Assembly (NCBI RefSeq): GCF_027594865.1
Contig: NZ_CP089391.1
Location: forward strand, 3,688,501-3,752,500
Length of the DNA: 64,000 nucleotides
Source: Bradyrhizobium xenonodulans
GTDB lineage: Bacteria; Pseudomonadota; Alphaproteobacteria; Rhizobiales; Xanthobacteraceae
Direction of reading: 5' to 3'
This document shows, piece by piece, positions 50,752 to 59,422 of this stretch; the first letter of the stretch is position 1; each line of letters starts with the position of its first letter. The notes beneath the pieces were generated by a model, which made no database searches, was not told the origin of the DNA, and was given only the letters and a program-made list of their open reading frames with translations. The position numbers were made by a program, and so were the translations under genes.

Positions 50752-53700
50752 TCACGAACACCCCGTCGTGCTGCCGCACGTATCGCACTTCATACACGTC
50801 CCATTCCGCACTAGCGTGAAGTTGCCGCACTCCGAGCACATCTCGCCCTCGTAGCCCTTGGCCTTGGCTTCCGCGCGGCGCTCGGCCTTGCTGGGCACCG
50901 CGGTCTGTGCGGCGCTGCCGGCCTTGCTCCACTGGAGGGCTTCGAGCTTCTCCGTCGGAGAAAGGTCGTGGGCCACTTCCTGCTTCAGCGCGACCGCGCC
51001 TTCCAGGACGTCGCCGACCCGGGCGCTTGCGCCGTGCCCGGCGAGCGCCGTGACCTTGCTGCCGCCTGATGGCGCGCTGTCATTGCCGGATGAGACCGCG
51101 GTGGAGCCGCTGCGCATCACGAACAGATTGTCGGTACGGGAGCGGGTGAGGCCGCGCGAGACCAGCCGGGTCGCCTGGTGGTTCTGTTCGTCCGGCTCCT
51201 TGCCTTCCTCGACGCCCTTGCCGAGCGCGTCGAAGTTGGACTCGGTCGGATCGACATGGGCGAGGTCGAAGCGCGACATGTAGCTCACCGCCAATTCACG
51301 GAAGACATAGTCGAGGATCGAGGTCGCGTACTTGATGCTGTCGTTGCCCTGCACGGGGCCCGCCGGCTCGAAACGGGTGAAGGTGAAGGCGTCGACATAT
51401 TCCTCGAGCGGCACGCCGTATTGCAGGCCTAGCGAGACCGCGATCGCGAAGTTGTTGATGAAGGAGCGGAGCGCCGCGCCTTCCTTGTGCATGTCGATGA
51501 AGATCTCGCCGAGACGGCCGTCGTCATACTCGCCGGTGCGAAGATAGACCTTGTGGCCGCCGACGACCGCCTTCTGGGTGTAGCCCTTGCGGCGATCCGG
51601 CATCTTCTCGCGCTCGCGCATCACGATGATGCGCTCGACCAGCTTCTCGACGATCTTCTCCGAGACCTGGGTCGCGCGTGCCGCCATCGGCTTCTCGTAG
51701 AGGCTTTCGACCGCATCGTCCTCGTCCTCATCGTCGCTGATGAGCTGCGAGTTGAGCGGCTGGGAGAGTTTTGAGCCGTCGCGATAGAGCGCGTTGGCCT
51801 TCAATGCGAGCTTCCACGACAGCATGTAGGCGGACTTGCAGTCCTCGACAGTTGCGTCGTTCGGCATGTTGATGGTCTTGGAGATCGCACCCGAGATGAA
51901 GGGCTGCGCCGCCGCCATCATGCGGATGTGGCTCTCGACCGACAGATAGCGCTTGCCGATCTTGCCGCAGGGATTGGCGCAGTCGAACACCGAATAGTGC
52001 TCGGCCTTCAGGTGCGGAGCACCTTCCACCGTCATCGCGCCGCAGATGTGGACGTTGGCCGCCTCGATCTCGCGCTTGGTGAAGCCGACGGCCTGGAGCA
52101 GGTCGAAGCCCGGGGCCGCGATCGCCTCGGCACCGATGCCGAGCTGGTCGCGGATGAAATCCTCGCCAAAGGTCCACTTGTTGAAGGCGAACTTGATGTC
52201 GAAGGCGGTCGGCAGCGCCTTCTCGACCTTGGCGATCGCTTCATCGGTGAAGCCTTTCGCCCTGAGGGTCGAGGCGTTGATGCCGGGGGCGTTGGAGAGC
52301 GAGCCGTGGCCGACGGCGTAGGCCTCGATCTCCGCGATCTCGCTCTCGCGATAGCCGAGCGCGCGCAGCGCCGCGGGGACCGCGCGGTTGATGATCTTGA
52401 AGTAGCCGCCGCCGGCGAGCTTCTTGAACTTCACCAGGGCGAAGTCGGGCTCGATGCCGGTGGTGTCGCAATCCATGACGAGGCCGATCGTGCCGGTCGG
52501 CGCGATCACCGTGGTCTGGGCGTTGCGATAGCCGTGCTTCTCGCCGAGCTCGAGCGCCGCATCCCAGGCCGCCTGCGCGTGGCTGACGATGTCAGCTTGC
52601 GGGCAGGAGACGAGGTCCATCGGCACCGGGTTCACCGAGAGCGCCTCGTAGCCGGAGGCCTCGCCATGCGCGGCGCGGCGGTGGTTGCGGATGACGCGCA
52701 GCATGTGCGCGGCGTTCTTCTTGTAGCCGGGGAAGGTGCCGAGCTCGGCCGCCATCTCGGCCGAGGTCTTGTAGGTGATGCCGGTCATCACAGCGGTCAG
52801 CGCGGCGCAGAGCGCGCGGCCTTCCTTGCTGTCATAGGACAGGCCCATGGTCATCAGCAGGCCGCCGATATTGGCGTAGCCGAGGCCGAGCGTGCGGAAC
52901 TCGTAGGAGAGCTCGGCGATCGCGCGCGAGGGGAACTGCGCCATCATCACGGAGATTTCGAGCACGATGGTCCAGAGCTGGCAGAGGTGCTCGTAACCCT
53001 CGACGTCGAAACGCTTGGTGTCGGTGTTGTAGAACGTCAGCAGGTTGGCCGAGGCGAGGTTGCACGCCGTGTCGTCCAGGAACATGTATTCCGAGCACGG
53101 ATTGGACGCGCGGATGTCGCCGGACGCCTTGCAGGTGTGCCAGTCGTTCATGGTGGTGTTGAAGTGCAGGCCCGGATCGGCCGAGGCCCAGGCGGCGTGA
53201 CCGATTTTTTCCCAGAGGTCGCGCGCCTTCAGCGTCTTCGTCACCTTCTTGGAGGTGCGGGCGTTCAGATTCCAGTCGCCGTCGGTCTCGACAGCGCGCA
53301 GGAAGTCGTCCTTCAGCGAGACCGAGTTGTTGGAGTTCTGGCCGGAGACGGTGAGGTAGGCTTCCGAATCCCAGTCGGTGTCGTAGATGTCGAACTGGAT
53401 GTCCTTGTAGCCTTGCTTGGCGAACTGGATGACCCGCTTGATGTAGTTGTCGGGCACCAGCGAGCGACGAGCCAGCTTGATTTCACGGCGCAGGGCAGGG
53501 TTCTTCTCGGGGTCGAAGCAATCGTCGCCCGAACCTTCGCAATTGACGCAGGCCTTCAGCACCAGCTTGAGGTGCTTCTGGTTGATCTTGGAGCCGGTGA
53601 CGAGGGCCGCGACCTTCTGCTCCTCCTTCACCTTCCAGTCGATATAGGTCTCGATGTCGGGGTGATCGACGTCGACGACGACCATCTTGGCGGCGCGGCG

Positions 53701-54522
53701 CGTGGTGCCGCCCGACTTGATCGCGCCCGCGGCGCGGTCGCCGATCTTGAGGAAGCTCATCAGGCCGCTCGAGCGGCCGCCGCCGGAGAGCTTTTCGCCC
53801 TCGCCGCGCAGGCGCGAGAAATTGGAGCCGGTGCCGGAGCCGTATTTGAACAGGCGGGCCTCGCGGACCCAGAGGTCCATGATGCCGCCCTCGTTGACGA
53901 GGTCGTCACCGACGCCCTGGATGAAGCAGGCGTGCGGCTGCGGATGCTCGTAGGCCGACTTGGACTTGGTCAGCTTGCCGGTGAAGGGGTCGACGTAATA
54001 ATGGCCCTGGCCGGGGCCGTCGATGCCGTAGGCCCAGTGCAGGCCGGTGTTGAACCATTGCGGCGAGTTCGGCGCGACCATCTGCATGGCGAGCATGTAG
54101 CGGAGCTCGTCGTAGAACGTCTGCGCGTCCTCGTCGGAGGAGAAATACTTGCCCTTCCAGCCCCAATAGGTCCAGCAGCCGGCGAGGCGGTCGAACACCT
54201 GCTTGGCGCTGAGCTCGCTGACATAGCGCTCTTTCTCGGGCAGGGCGGCGAGGGCTTCAGTGTCGGGCACAGAGCGCCACAGGAAGGAGGGGACGGATTC
54301 CTCCTCGACCTTCTTCAGGCGCGCGGCAACGCCGGCCTTGCGGAAATACTTCTGGGCCAGCACGTCGGAGGCGACCTGCGACCATTCGGTCGGGACCTCG
54401 ACGCCGTCCAGTTTGAACACGACCGAGCCGTCGGGATTCCTGATCTCCGACGTGGTCTGCCGGAATTCGATTCCAGCGTAAGGTGACTGTCCCGAAGTGG
54501 TGTGGCGCCGCTCAATCCGCAT
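50752..54522 (-). CDS. nrdJ: Class II (adenosylcobalamin-dependent) ribonucleotide reductase
   Basis: 1256 aa. Makes deoxyribonucleotides with B12 and without oxygen. Visible elements: NSPQWFNTG (about 165), [14 protein letters not shown] near 230, [19 protein letters not shown] with the active-site Cys (about 480-500), [15 protein letters not shown] near 685, and a C-terminal zinc-ribbon tail ([10 protein letters not shown] ... [14 protein letters not shown]) with the redox cysteines. A Cys-containing insert ([11 protein letters not shown], about 330-340) is present. Full length for alphaproteobacteria. A candidate promoter lies about 420 bp upstream, giving an unusually long leader. Confidence 0.97.
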   Translation of the reverse strand: MRIERRHTTSGQSPYAGIEFRQTTSEIRNPDGSVVFKLDGVEVPTEWSQVASDVLAQKYFRKAGVAARLKKVEEESVPSFLWRSVPDTEALAALPEKERYVSELSAKQVFDRLAGCWTYWGWKGKYFSSDEDAQTFYDELRYMLAMQMVAPNSPQWFNTGLHWAYGIDGPGQGHYYVDPFTGKLTKSKSAYEHPQPHACFIQGVGDDLVNEGGIMDLWVREARLFKYGSGTGSNFSRLRGEGEKLSGGGRSSGLMSFLKIGDRAAGAIKSGGTTRRAAKMVVVDVDHPDIETYIDWKVKEEQKVAALVTGSKINQKHLKLVLKACVNCEGSGDDCFDPEKNPALRREIKLARRSLVPDNYIKRVIQFAKQGYKDIQFDIYDTDWDSEAYLTVSGQNSNNSVSLKDDFLRAVETDGDWNLNARTSKKVTKTLKARDLWEKIGHAAWASADPGLHFNTTMNDWHTCKASGDIRASNPCSEYMFLDDTACNLASANLLTFYNTDTKRFDVEGYEHLCQLWTIVLEISVMMAQFPSRAIAELSYEFRTLGLGYANIGGLLMTMGLSYDSKEGRALCAALTAVMTGITYKTSAEMAAELGTFPGYKKNAAHMLRVIRNHRRAAHGEASGYEALSVNPVPMDLVSCPQADIVSHAQAAWDAALELGEKHGYRNAQTTVIAPTGTIGLVMDCDTTGIEPDFALVKFKKLAGGGYFKIINRAVPAALRALGYRESEIAEIEAYAVGHGSLSNAPGINASTLRAKGFTDEAIAKVEKALPTAFDIKFAFNKWTFGEDFIRDQLGIGAEAIAAPGFDLLQAVGFTKREIEAANVHICGAMTVEGAPHLKAEHYSVFDCANPCGKIGKRYLSVESHIRMMAAAQPFISGAISKTINMPNDATVEDCKSAYMLSWKLALKANALYRDGSKLSQPLNSQLISDDEDEDDAVESLYEKPMAARATQVSEKIVEKLVERIIVMREREKMPDRRKGYTQKAVVGGHKVYLRTGEYDDGRLGEIFIDMHKEGAALRSFINNFAIAVSLGLQYGVPLEEYVDAFTFTRFEPAGPVQGNDSIKYATSILDYVFRELAVSYMSRFDLAHVDPTESNFDALGKGVEEGKEPDEQNHQATRLVSRGLTRSRTDNLFVMRSGSTAVSSGNDSAPSGGSKVTALAGHGASARVGDVLEGAVALKQEVAHDLSPTEKLEALQWSKAGSAAQTAVPSKAERRAEAKAKGYEGEMCSECGNFTLVRNGTCMKCDTCGSTTGCS

Positions 54523-54942
54523 GGTCTTGCCCCGTCCTTTTATGTGCCGGACTGCCTCCGCAAGGCGCCCGGGTCGCTATTTCATTTCGCGAATCCGCCC
54601 TGGCCGTCGGGCCTGGTAGGCTTCGCAGTTCAGCCGGTGGTTCCCGGCCCTGTTTTTCCCGGCGCGATGGTTCGGTGCGTGCACCGTCCACCTGCCGGCA
54701 TGTCCAGACCGATCCGCCCCCAAGGGGATAAGCCCGACATGCGTTCAACGCCCCACAACTTCACTTCTACCGATGCCATCCGAACCTGTTGCCGGCCCGT
54801 TCTGGCGCCCGAAAAGTCCGCGTTGTCAGGGCAGACAAGCCCTCATCCCGCTGCCTTCGTCTGGCTTGGCGGAGTGCAGTTTTGCGAGACCCTTTGGGGG
54901 AGTGCCGGCGGGACGCAAACTCACTCGCGCCGAACGGACCGA

Positions 54943-54971
54943 AAGCTAGGACTCTCCGTTGCGCCCGTCAA
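54943..54971 (-). promoter_or_regulatory. Candidate nrdJ promoter
   Basis: On the minus strand TTGACG (54971-54966), 17-bp spacer, TAGCTT (54948-54943). A start near 54936 would give a leader of about 415 nt before the nrdJ ATG. Confidence 0.4.
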
Positions 54972-55170
54972 GAATTAGTGCGGGTTCCTGAATCAAATAC
55001 TAAATATGGTGGATTGCGGGGGATAACAGGGGGCAAGCCCGCGCCTGTTCTGGAGGCAAGTATCAGTGAGTCCTCAGGGATTCCCAACCGAAAAAATTTG
55101 TCTTCGGTGTCGCTCGGAACCCTTCATCCCGCTGTTCACAGGGCAGGTATATTTTTGAGCAACGGGGTTG

Positions 55171-55226
55171 CCTCGGCGGGACTCACGTAGTGGTACGGAA
55201 GGTGAGGGCAGGCATGCCCGCCGAGG
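55171..55226 (+). promoter_or_regulatory. Folded leader element before the EamA gene
   Basis: Outer arms CCTCGGCGGG (55171-55180) and CCCGCCGAGG (55217-55226) are perfect; inside, CTCAC (55182-55186) pairs with GTGAG (55202-55206). The element ends 57 nt before the EamA ATG. It could be a structured 5' leader or a repeat; no known riboswitch class is recognised. Confidence 0.45.
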
Positions 55227-55283
55227 TGGTGGTCGGCTGCCCGAATCCGCGCCAAGCTGAGCTCGATTTTGCCGGATACCCCC

Positions 55284-56180
55284 ATGCTTGATTCGACCAG
55301 GCCGGGCTTGCGACCGCGCATCGCCCCGGCCGGCCTGATGTTCCTTGCCATCACCTCGATCGGCTGGGGCTTCAATTGGCCGGTGACGAAATTTTTGCTC
55401 GCCGAGCTGCCGCCGCTGACCCTGCGCGGGGTGACCGGCGTGCTGGGCGCGCTGCTGCTGGCGGCGCTGGCGGTCATCGGGCGGCAGAGCCTGAAGGTCG
55501 AGCCGGCGATCTGGCCGCGCCTGATCACCGCTGCCGCGCTCAACGTCACCGGCTGGATGGTGCTGATGGGCCTGGCGCTGCTCTGGCTGCCGGCGAGCGA
55601 GGCGGCGCTGATCGCCTACACCATGCCGGTCTGGGCCTCGCTGATCGCCTGGCCGGTGCTGGGCGAGCGGCCGACGGTGCTGCGCACGCTGGGGCTGGTG
55701 ATGGCCTTCATCGGGCTCGGCTCGATCATGGGCGGCAACGGCATTGCCGCCAGCACGGAGAAGCTGCCGGGAATCGTCATGGCGCTGTGCGGCGCCATCG
55801 GCTTCGCCGTCGGTACGGTGGTCTCGAAGAAATACCCGATCCATCTGCCGCCGCTCACGGCCGCGGCCTGGCAGATCGGGATCGGCTGCCTGCCGATCTC
55901 GATCGTCGGCCTGCTGGTCGAGACCACGGATCTGTCGCTGGTGACGCCGGTCGGATGGTGGCTGCTGGTCTATTCGACCGTGGTGCAGTTCTGCATCGCC
56001 TATGTCAGCTGGTTCGCAGCGCTCGCCCGCCTGCCGGCCTCGGTGGCGGCGATCGGGACCATGGCGGTGCCTGTGATCGGCGTCGTCGCCTCCGCGCTGG
56101 CGCTGGGCGAGCCGCTCGGGCCGGGGCAGATCGCGGCGCTGATCTTCACGATGGCTGCGGTGGTGCTGGCGACGCGTTAG
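55284..56180 (+). CDS. DMT-superfamily (EamA) transporter
   Basis: 298 aa with ten TM helices in two EamA halves; first GLMFLAITSIGWGFNWPVTKF to about 150, second beginning IVMALCGAIGFAVGTVVSKKY. A putative exporter of unknown substrate. ATG at 55284; a TTG at 55269 is the alternative. Its stop overlaps that of the convergent histidine kinase by 2 nt. Confidence 0.9.
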   Translation: MLDSTRPGLRPRIAPAGLMFLAITSIGWGFNWPVTKFLLAELPPLTLRGVTGVLGALLLAALAVIGRQSLKVEPAIWPRLITAAALNVTGWMVLMGLALLWLPASEAALIAYTMPVWASLIAWPVLGERPTVLRTLGLVMAFIGLGSIMGGNGIAASTEKLPGIVMALCGAIGFAVGTVVSKKYPIHLPPLTAAAWQIGIGCLPISIVGLLVETTDLSLVTPVGWWLLVYSTVVQFCIAYVSWFAALARLPASVAAIGTMAVPVIGVVASALALGEPLGPGQIAALIFTMAAVVLATR

Positions 56181-58417
56181 GCGCCCAGCGCCTTCCGGAT
56201 CATCTCCGCGAGCTGGTTTCTCCGATACGGCTTGGTCAGCAGCATCACGCCGTCATCCAACTTGCCGTGGTGGACGATGGCGTTGTCGGTGTAGCCGGAG
56301 GTGTAGAGCACCCTCATACCCGGCCGCAGCTTCGCCACCTCGTCGGCGAGCTCGCGGCCGCTCATGCCGCCGGGGATGACGACGTCGGTGAACAGCAGGT
56401 CGAAGGCCTGGCCGGCCGCGATCAATTCCAGTGCGGCCCGGCTGTCGGGCGCGGCGACCGTCTTGTAGCCGAGGCTCTGGAGCTGCGCGGTGACGAAGTT
56501 GCGCACCAGAGTGTCGTCCTCGACCACGAAAATCGTCTCGGCGCCGCCTTCGGCCTGCGGCGTCGCGGGGGCCGTCACCTCCGCCATGCCTTCGCCGGGC
56601 GGCAGGTAGAGCTTGATCGTGGTGCCGTGGCCTTCTTCGCTGTAGATCTTGATGTGGCCGCCGGACTGCTTGACGAAGCCGTAGACCATGGAGAGGCCGA
56701 GGCCAGAACCCTTGCCGACCTCCTTGGTGGTGAAGAACGGCTCGAACGCCTTCTGCTGGATGTCGGCCGTCATGCCGGTGCCGGTGTCGCTGACTGCAAG
56801 CATCACGTAGGGACCCGGCCGCACCTCCACATTGGCCTGCGCATAGGCCTCGTCCAGCACGACGCGGTGGGTCTCGAGCAGCAGCTTGCCGCCGTTCGGC
56901 ATGGCGTCGCGGGCGTTGATGGCCATGTTGAGCACGGCATTGGTGAGCCGGGACGGATCGATGTGGGTGGTCATCGACCCCTGTTCCAGAACGGTCTCGA
57001 TCTGGATCTGCTCGCCGAGGGTGGGGCGCAGCAGCTTTGCGATGTCGGCGATCGCGCCGTTGATCTCGACGTTGCGTGGCTCGAGCGGCTGCCTGCGCGC
57101 AAAGGCGAGCAGATGCTGGATCAGCTCGGCGCAGCGCTCGGCGGCATCGTCGATCAGCCGTGCCGTGCGCTGAAGCTCGGGCTGGCCCTTCAGGCTCTCC
57201 ACCAGCGTCTCGGTGTTGCCGGAGATCACGGTCAGCATGTTGTTGAAATCGTGCGCGACGCCGCCGGTCAGCTTGCCGATCGCATCCAGCTTCTGCGACT
57301 GCTGCAACTGTCGCTCGGTCTCGCGCGAAATGGTCGCATCGTGATAGACCAGCACCGCACCGGAAATCTCGCCCTGTCCGTCCCGCATCGGCCGGCCGCT
57401 GATCATCAGGTGACGCGGAGAGTTGCCGCTGTGCGGGCGGACGATCATCTCCAGGTTCTCGAACTGCTCGCCGCGCAGCACGCGCACCGAGGGCAGCTCG
57501 TCGGCCTTGAGCGGGGTGACGCCGTCGCCGTGAAACACGTCGGACAGCGCGCGCAGATTGCGCAGGTTCATGCCGGTCCGGTGCAGCAGCATGCGCTCGG
57601 CGGCCGGATTGGACAGAAGGACATTGCCCTCGGTGTCGATGACCAGCACCGCCTCGGCCATGCTGTGGAAGGTGCTCTGGAGCACGTTGACCGACAGGCG
57701 CAGCTCGTCATGGGCGGCGACCAGATGCTCGGTGCGCTCGGCCACCGCCGCCTCGAGCTGCTGATTGGCGGCCGTGGTCTCCAGCAGCGTGCTCTTCAGC
57801 GCGCCGGTGGTACGCTGGCTCTCGCGCACTACCATCACCACCAGCAGCAGGATCACCAGCGCGCCGGCGACGTCGATGCCGAGCAGCACGATGCCGGTGC
57901 GGCGCGAATCCTGCGAGCGCGCGTCGAGCAGCCGTTCTTCCTCCGCGCTCAAATGGTCGAGATTGCCCATCACCGTGTCCATGAGGCCGCGGCCCTCGGC
58001 CTTGCCCTGGAGCGCGGCAATGCCGGCCTGGTCGTTCTCGGCGCGCAGGCGCATCGCATGGGCGGCGATCTCGATCCGGCGCAACGCCAGCGACTCGGTG
58101 CCCTCCAGCAGCGCGACCTGATCGGGATTGTCGCGCACGACCCGCTTGAGGTCGGCGAGCGCCGGCGCGATCTGGGCACGCACCGCCTGGAACTCGTCGC
58201 TGAAGCCGGGGCTGCGATAGAGCTCGTAGCCGCGTGCGGCGCTCTCGGCGCGGCGCATCAGCACGCGCAGATCGGAGATCTTCTTCTGCACCTGGACGGT
58301 ATGATTGACCCAGGTCGCATCCGACCGCGACTTGACGTCGAGTCCGATCGAGGCGGCGGTGATGAGCAGGAGGATGGCAAGTCCAGCACCGAGAATGACG
58401 CGCTGCGTTGGGATCAA
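56177..58417 (-). CDS. Hybrid sensor histidine kinase (CHASE3-PAS-HisKA-HATPase-REC)
   Basis: 746 aa. TM1 near 8-27, CHASE3-like periplasmic helical domain (about 28-175), TM2 near 180-200, PAS (about 245-365), HisKA with His389 in GGVAHDFNNML, HATPase with NMAINARDAM, DTGTGM and GKGSGLGLSMVYG, and a C-terminal receiver with Asp678 in LLFTDVVIPGG. The TTG start at 58417 overlaps the stop of the response-regulator gene (TTGA), so they form one operon. CHASE3 ligands are unknown. Confidence 0.92.
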   Translation of the reverse strand: MIPTQRVILGAGLAILLLITAASIGLDVKSRSDATWVNHTVQVQKKISDLRVLMRRAESAARGYELYRSPGFSDEFQAVRAQIAPALADLKRVVRDNPDQVALLEGTESLALRRIEIAAHAMRLRAENDQAGIAALQGKAEGRGLMDTVMGNLDHLSAEEERLLDARSQDSRRTGIVLLGIDVAGALVILLLVVMVVRESQRTTGALKSTLLETTAANQQLEAAVAERTEHLVAAHDELRLSVNVLQSTFHSMAEAVLVIDTEGNVLLSNPAAERMLLHRTGMNLRNLRALSDVFHGDGVTPLKADELPSVRVLRGEQFENLEMIVRPHSGNSPRHLMISGRPMRDGQGEISGAVLVYHDATISRETERQLQQSQKLDAIGKLTGGVAHDFNNMLTVISGNTETLVESLKGQPELQRTARLIDDAAERCAELIQHLLAFARRQPLEPRNVEINGAIADIAKLLRPTLGEQIQIETVLEQGSMTTHIDPSRLTNAVLNMAINARDAMPNGGKLLLETHRVVLDEAYAQANVEVRPGPYVMLAVSDTGTGMTADIQQKAFEPFFTTKEVGKGSGLGLSMVYGFVKQSGGHIKIYSEEGHGTTIKLYLPPGEGMAEVTAPATPQAEGGAETIFVVEDDTLVRNFVTAQLQSLGYKTVAAPDSRAALELIAAGQAFDLLFTDVVIPGGMSGRELADEVAKLRPGMRVLYTSGYTDNAIVHHGKLDDGVMLLTKPYRRNQLAEMIRKALGA

Positions 58418-58827
58418 GGTGCTTCTTTCTTGTCCTTCGGCTGTGCCACCTCGCCGAGGCATTCCCGAATCGTGGTCAGCAGCGCGTCCGGCGTGAACGG
58501 CTTGCGCAGGCAGCGTGCCGCGCCGAGCTCCAGCGCCATGCGGAGGAAATCGGGGGAGGGCGAGGCCGATGAGGCGAAGGCATAGCCTGACATCGCGATC
58601 AGCGGGATCGCCGGCGCGCGCTCGTGAAAGATGCGGATGGATTCGAAGCCGCGCATGTGCGGCATGAAGATGTCGACCAGCATCACGTCAAAGGCCTGCG
58701 CTTCGAGCGCAGCCAGCCCCGTTTCTCCGCCGTCGGCCATCGTGACATCGAAGCCCTGACGTCGAAGGAGGACTTCGATGGTCGCGCCGACCATCGGATC
58801 GTCGTCTACCACGAGGATACGCGGCAT
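58414..58827 (-). CDS. Single-domain response regulator
   Basis: 137 aa receiver: acidic pocket VVDDDP (about 6-11), phospho-acceptor Asp in VMLVDIFMPHM (about 52), Thr/Ser in AMSGYAF and Lys in RKPFTPD. No output domain, so it acts through protein contacts, probably in a phosphorelay with the hybrid kinase encoded next. GGGAA lies before the ATG. Confidence 0.92.
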   Translation of the reverse strand: MPRILVVDDDPMVGATIEVLLRRQGFDVTMADGGETGLAALEAQAFDVMLVDIFMPHMRGFESIRIFHERAPAIPLIAMSGYAFASSASPSPDFLRMALELGAARCLRKPFTPDALLTTIRECLGEVAQPKDKKEAP

Positions 58828-58959
58828 GACATTTCCCAGCAAATCGAAGTCCCCATACCGGTGATATAGGCGAATCGCTGGATCGGTCAATTTGGGATTG
58901 GGTCGTGGTAGATATGCACGGCGCGGTGCATAAAGTTTCTGGCGGAGATCAATGGCCGG

Positions 58960-59307
58960 TCAGGACGGCGGCGCCCTTCGTTGTCCGAGTTGGCCGATGA
59001 TCGTGAGCAGGCGCGCGAGCTCGACCTGGCCGCGCGTGCCGGTCTTGGCAAAGATATTTCCAGGATGCGTTTTGACAGTATTTTGCGAAAGGTTGAGATA
59101 ATTTGCCGCTTCGCCCCCGACCGTCTCGGAGCCGACGGCCAAGGCAACACGCGTCTCGGCCGGCGTGAGTCCAAAAATCGCAGCCGCCTGCGTCATGTGG
59201 GCAAGAAAGAAGGCCAGTTCTTCAGACCCGGCTGGAGTCAGTGGTTCGGAGCCGACCGGGCCTTGAAGAATCAGCGGGGCAAAAATGCCCCGCTCGCGCA
59301 AGATCAT
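58960..59307 (-). pseudogene. Truncated LuxR-family regulator remnant
   Basis: Frame with a complete-looking LuxR HTH (LTPAETRVALAVGSE ... LNLSQNTVKTHPGNIFAKTG, about the last 85 residues), but the N-terminal two thirds of the family are missing. The first in-frame ATG (59307) gives only 115 aa; degenerate PAS-like sequence continues to the autotransporter stop at 59423. Compared with the full-length relative at 63053, it appears to be a decayed copy. The HTH has odd residues (KTHPGNIF instead of KTHLRNIF). Confidence 0.6.
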
Positions 59308-59422
59308 CGCCGCCGAGCGGTTCCATATCCGCTGGGGCGCGAAGAGGTCGGCGTAGATGTCGGTTCTGTGAAGGCATCGCGGCCGCCCATCGCCGAGACA
59401 GCGCCGGACAGAAGAATGGGGT

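Larger units (their letters stand above)
54523..55283. other. Long intergenic region between nrdJ and EamA genes
   Basis: 761 bp, no convincing gene. It contains a candidate nrdJ promoter (54943-54971) and a folded element before the transporter (55171-55226). I looked for a B12 riboswitch on the nrdJ strand; the B12 box and the AGCCAGGAGACC-type element are absent. Confidence 0.5.

Noticed and set aside
51928..54486. 852-codon open frame antisense to nrdJ
   Set aside because: Shadow of nrdJ: low-complexity Ala/Glu/Arg/Val content and no domain seen.
54523..54940. Cobalamin riboswitch in the nrdJ leader
   Set aside because: Searched by eye for the B12 box (GCCACTG) and the AGCCAGGAGACC-like element on the nrdJ strand; neither is present.
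55376..58585. 1069-codon open frame on the plus strand
   Set aside because: It runs antisense through the histidine kinase and through the EamA gene in another frame; the composition (Arg/Gly/Ala, HDHH runs) is that of a GC-rich shadow, and the real proteins have intact motifs.
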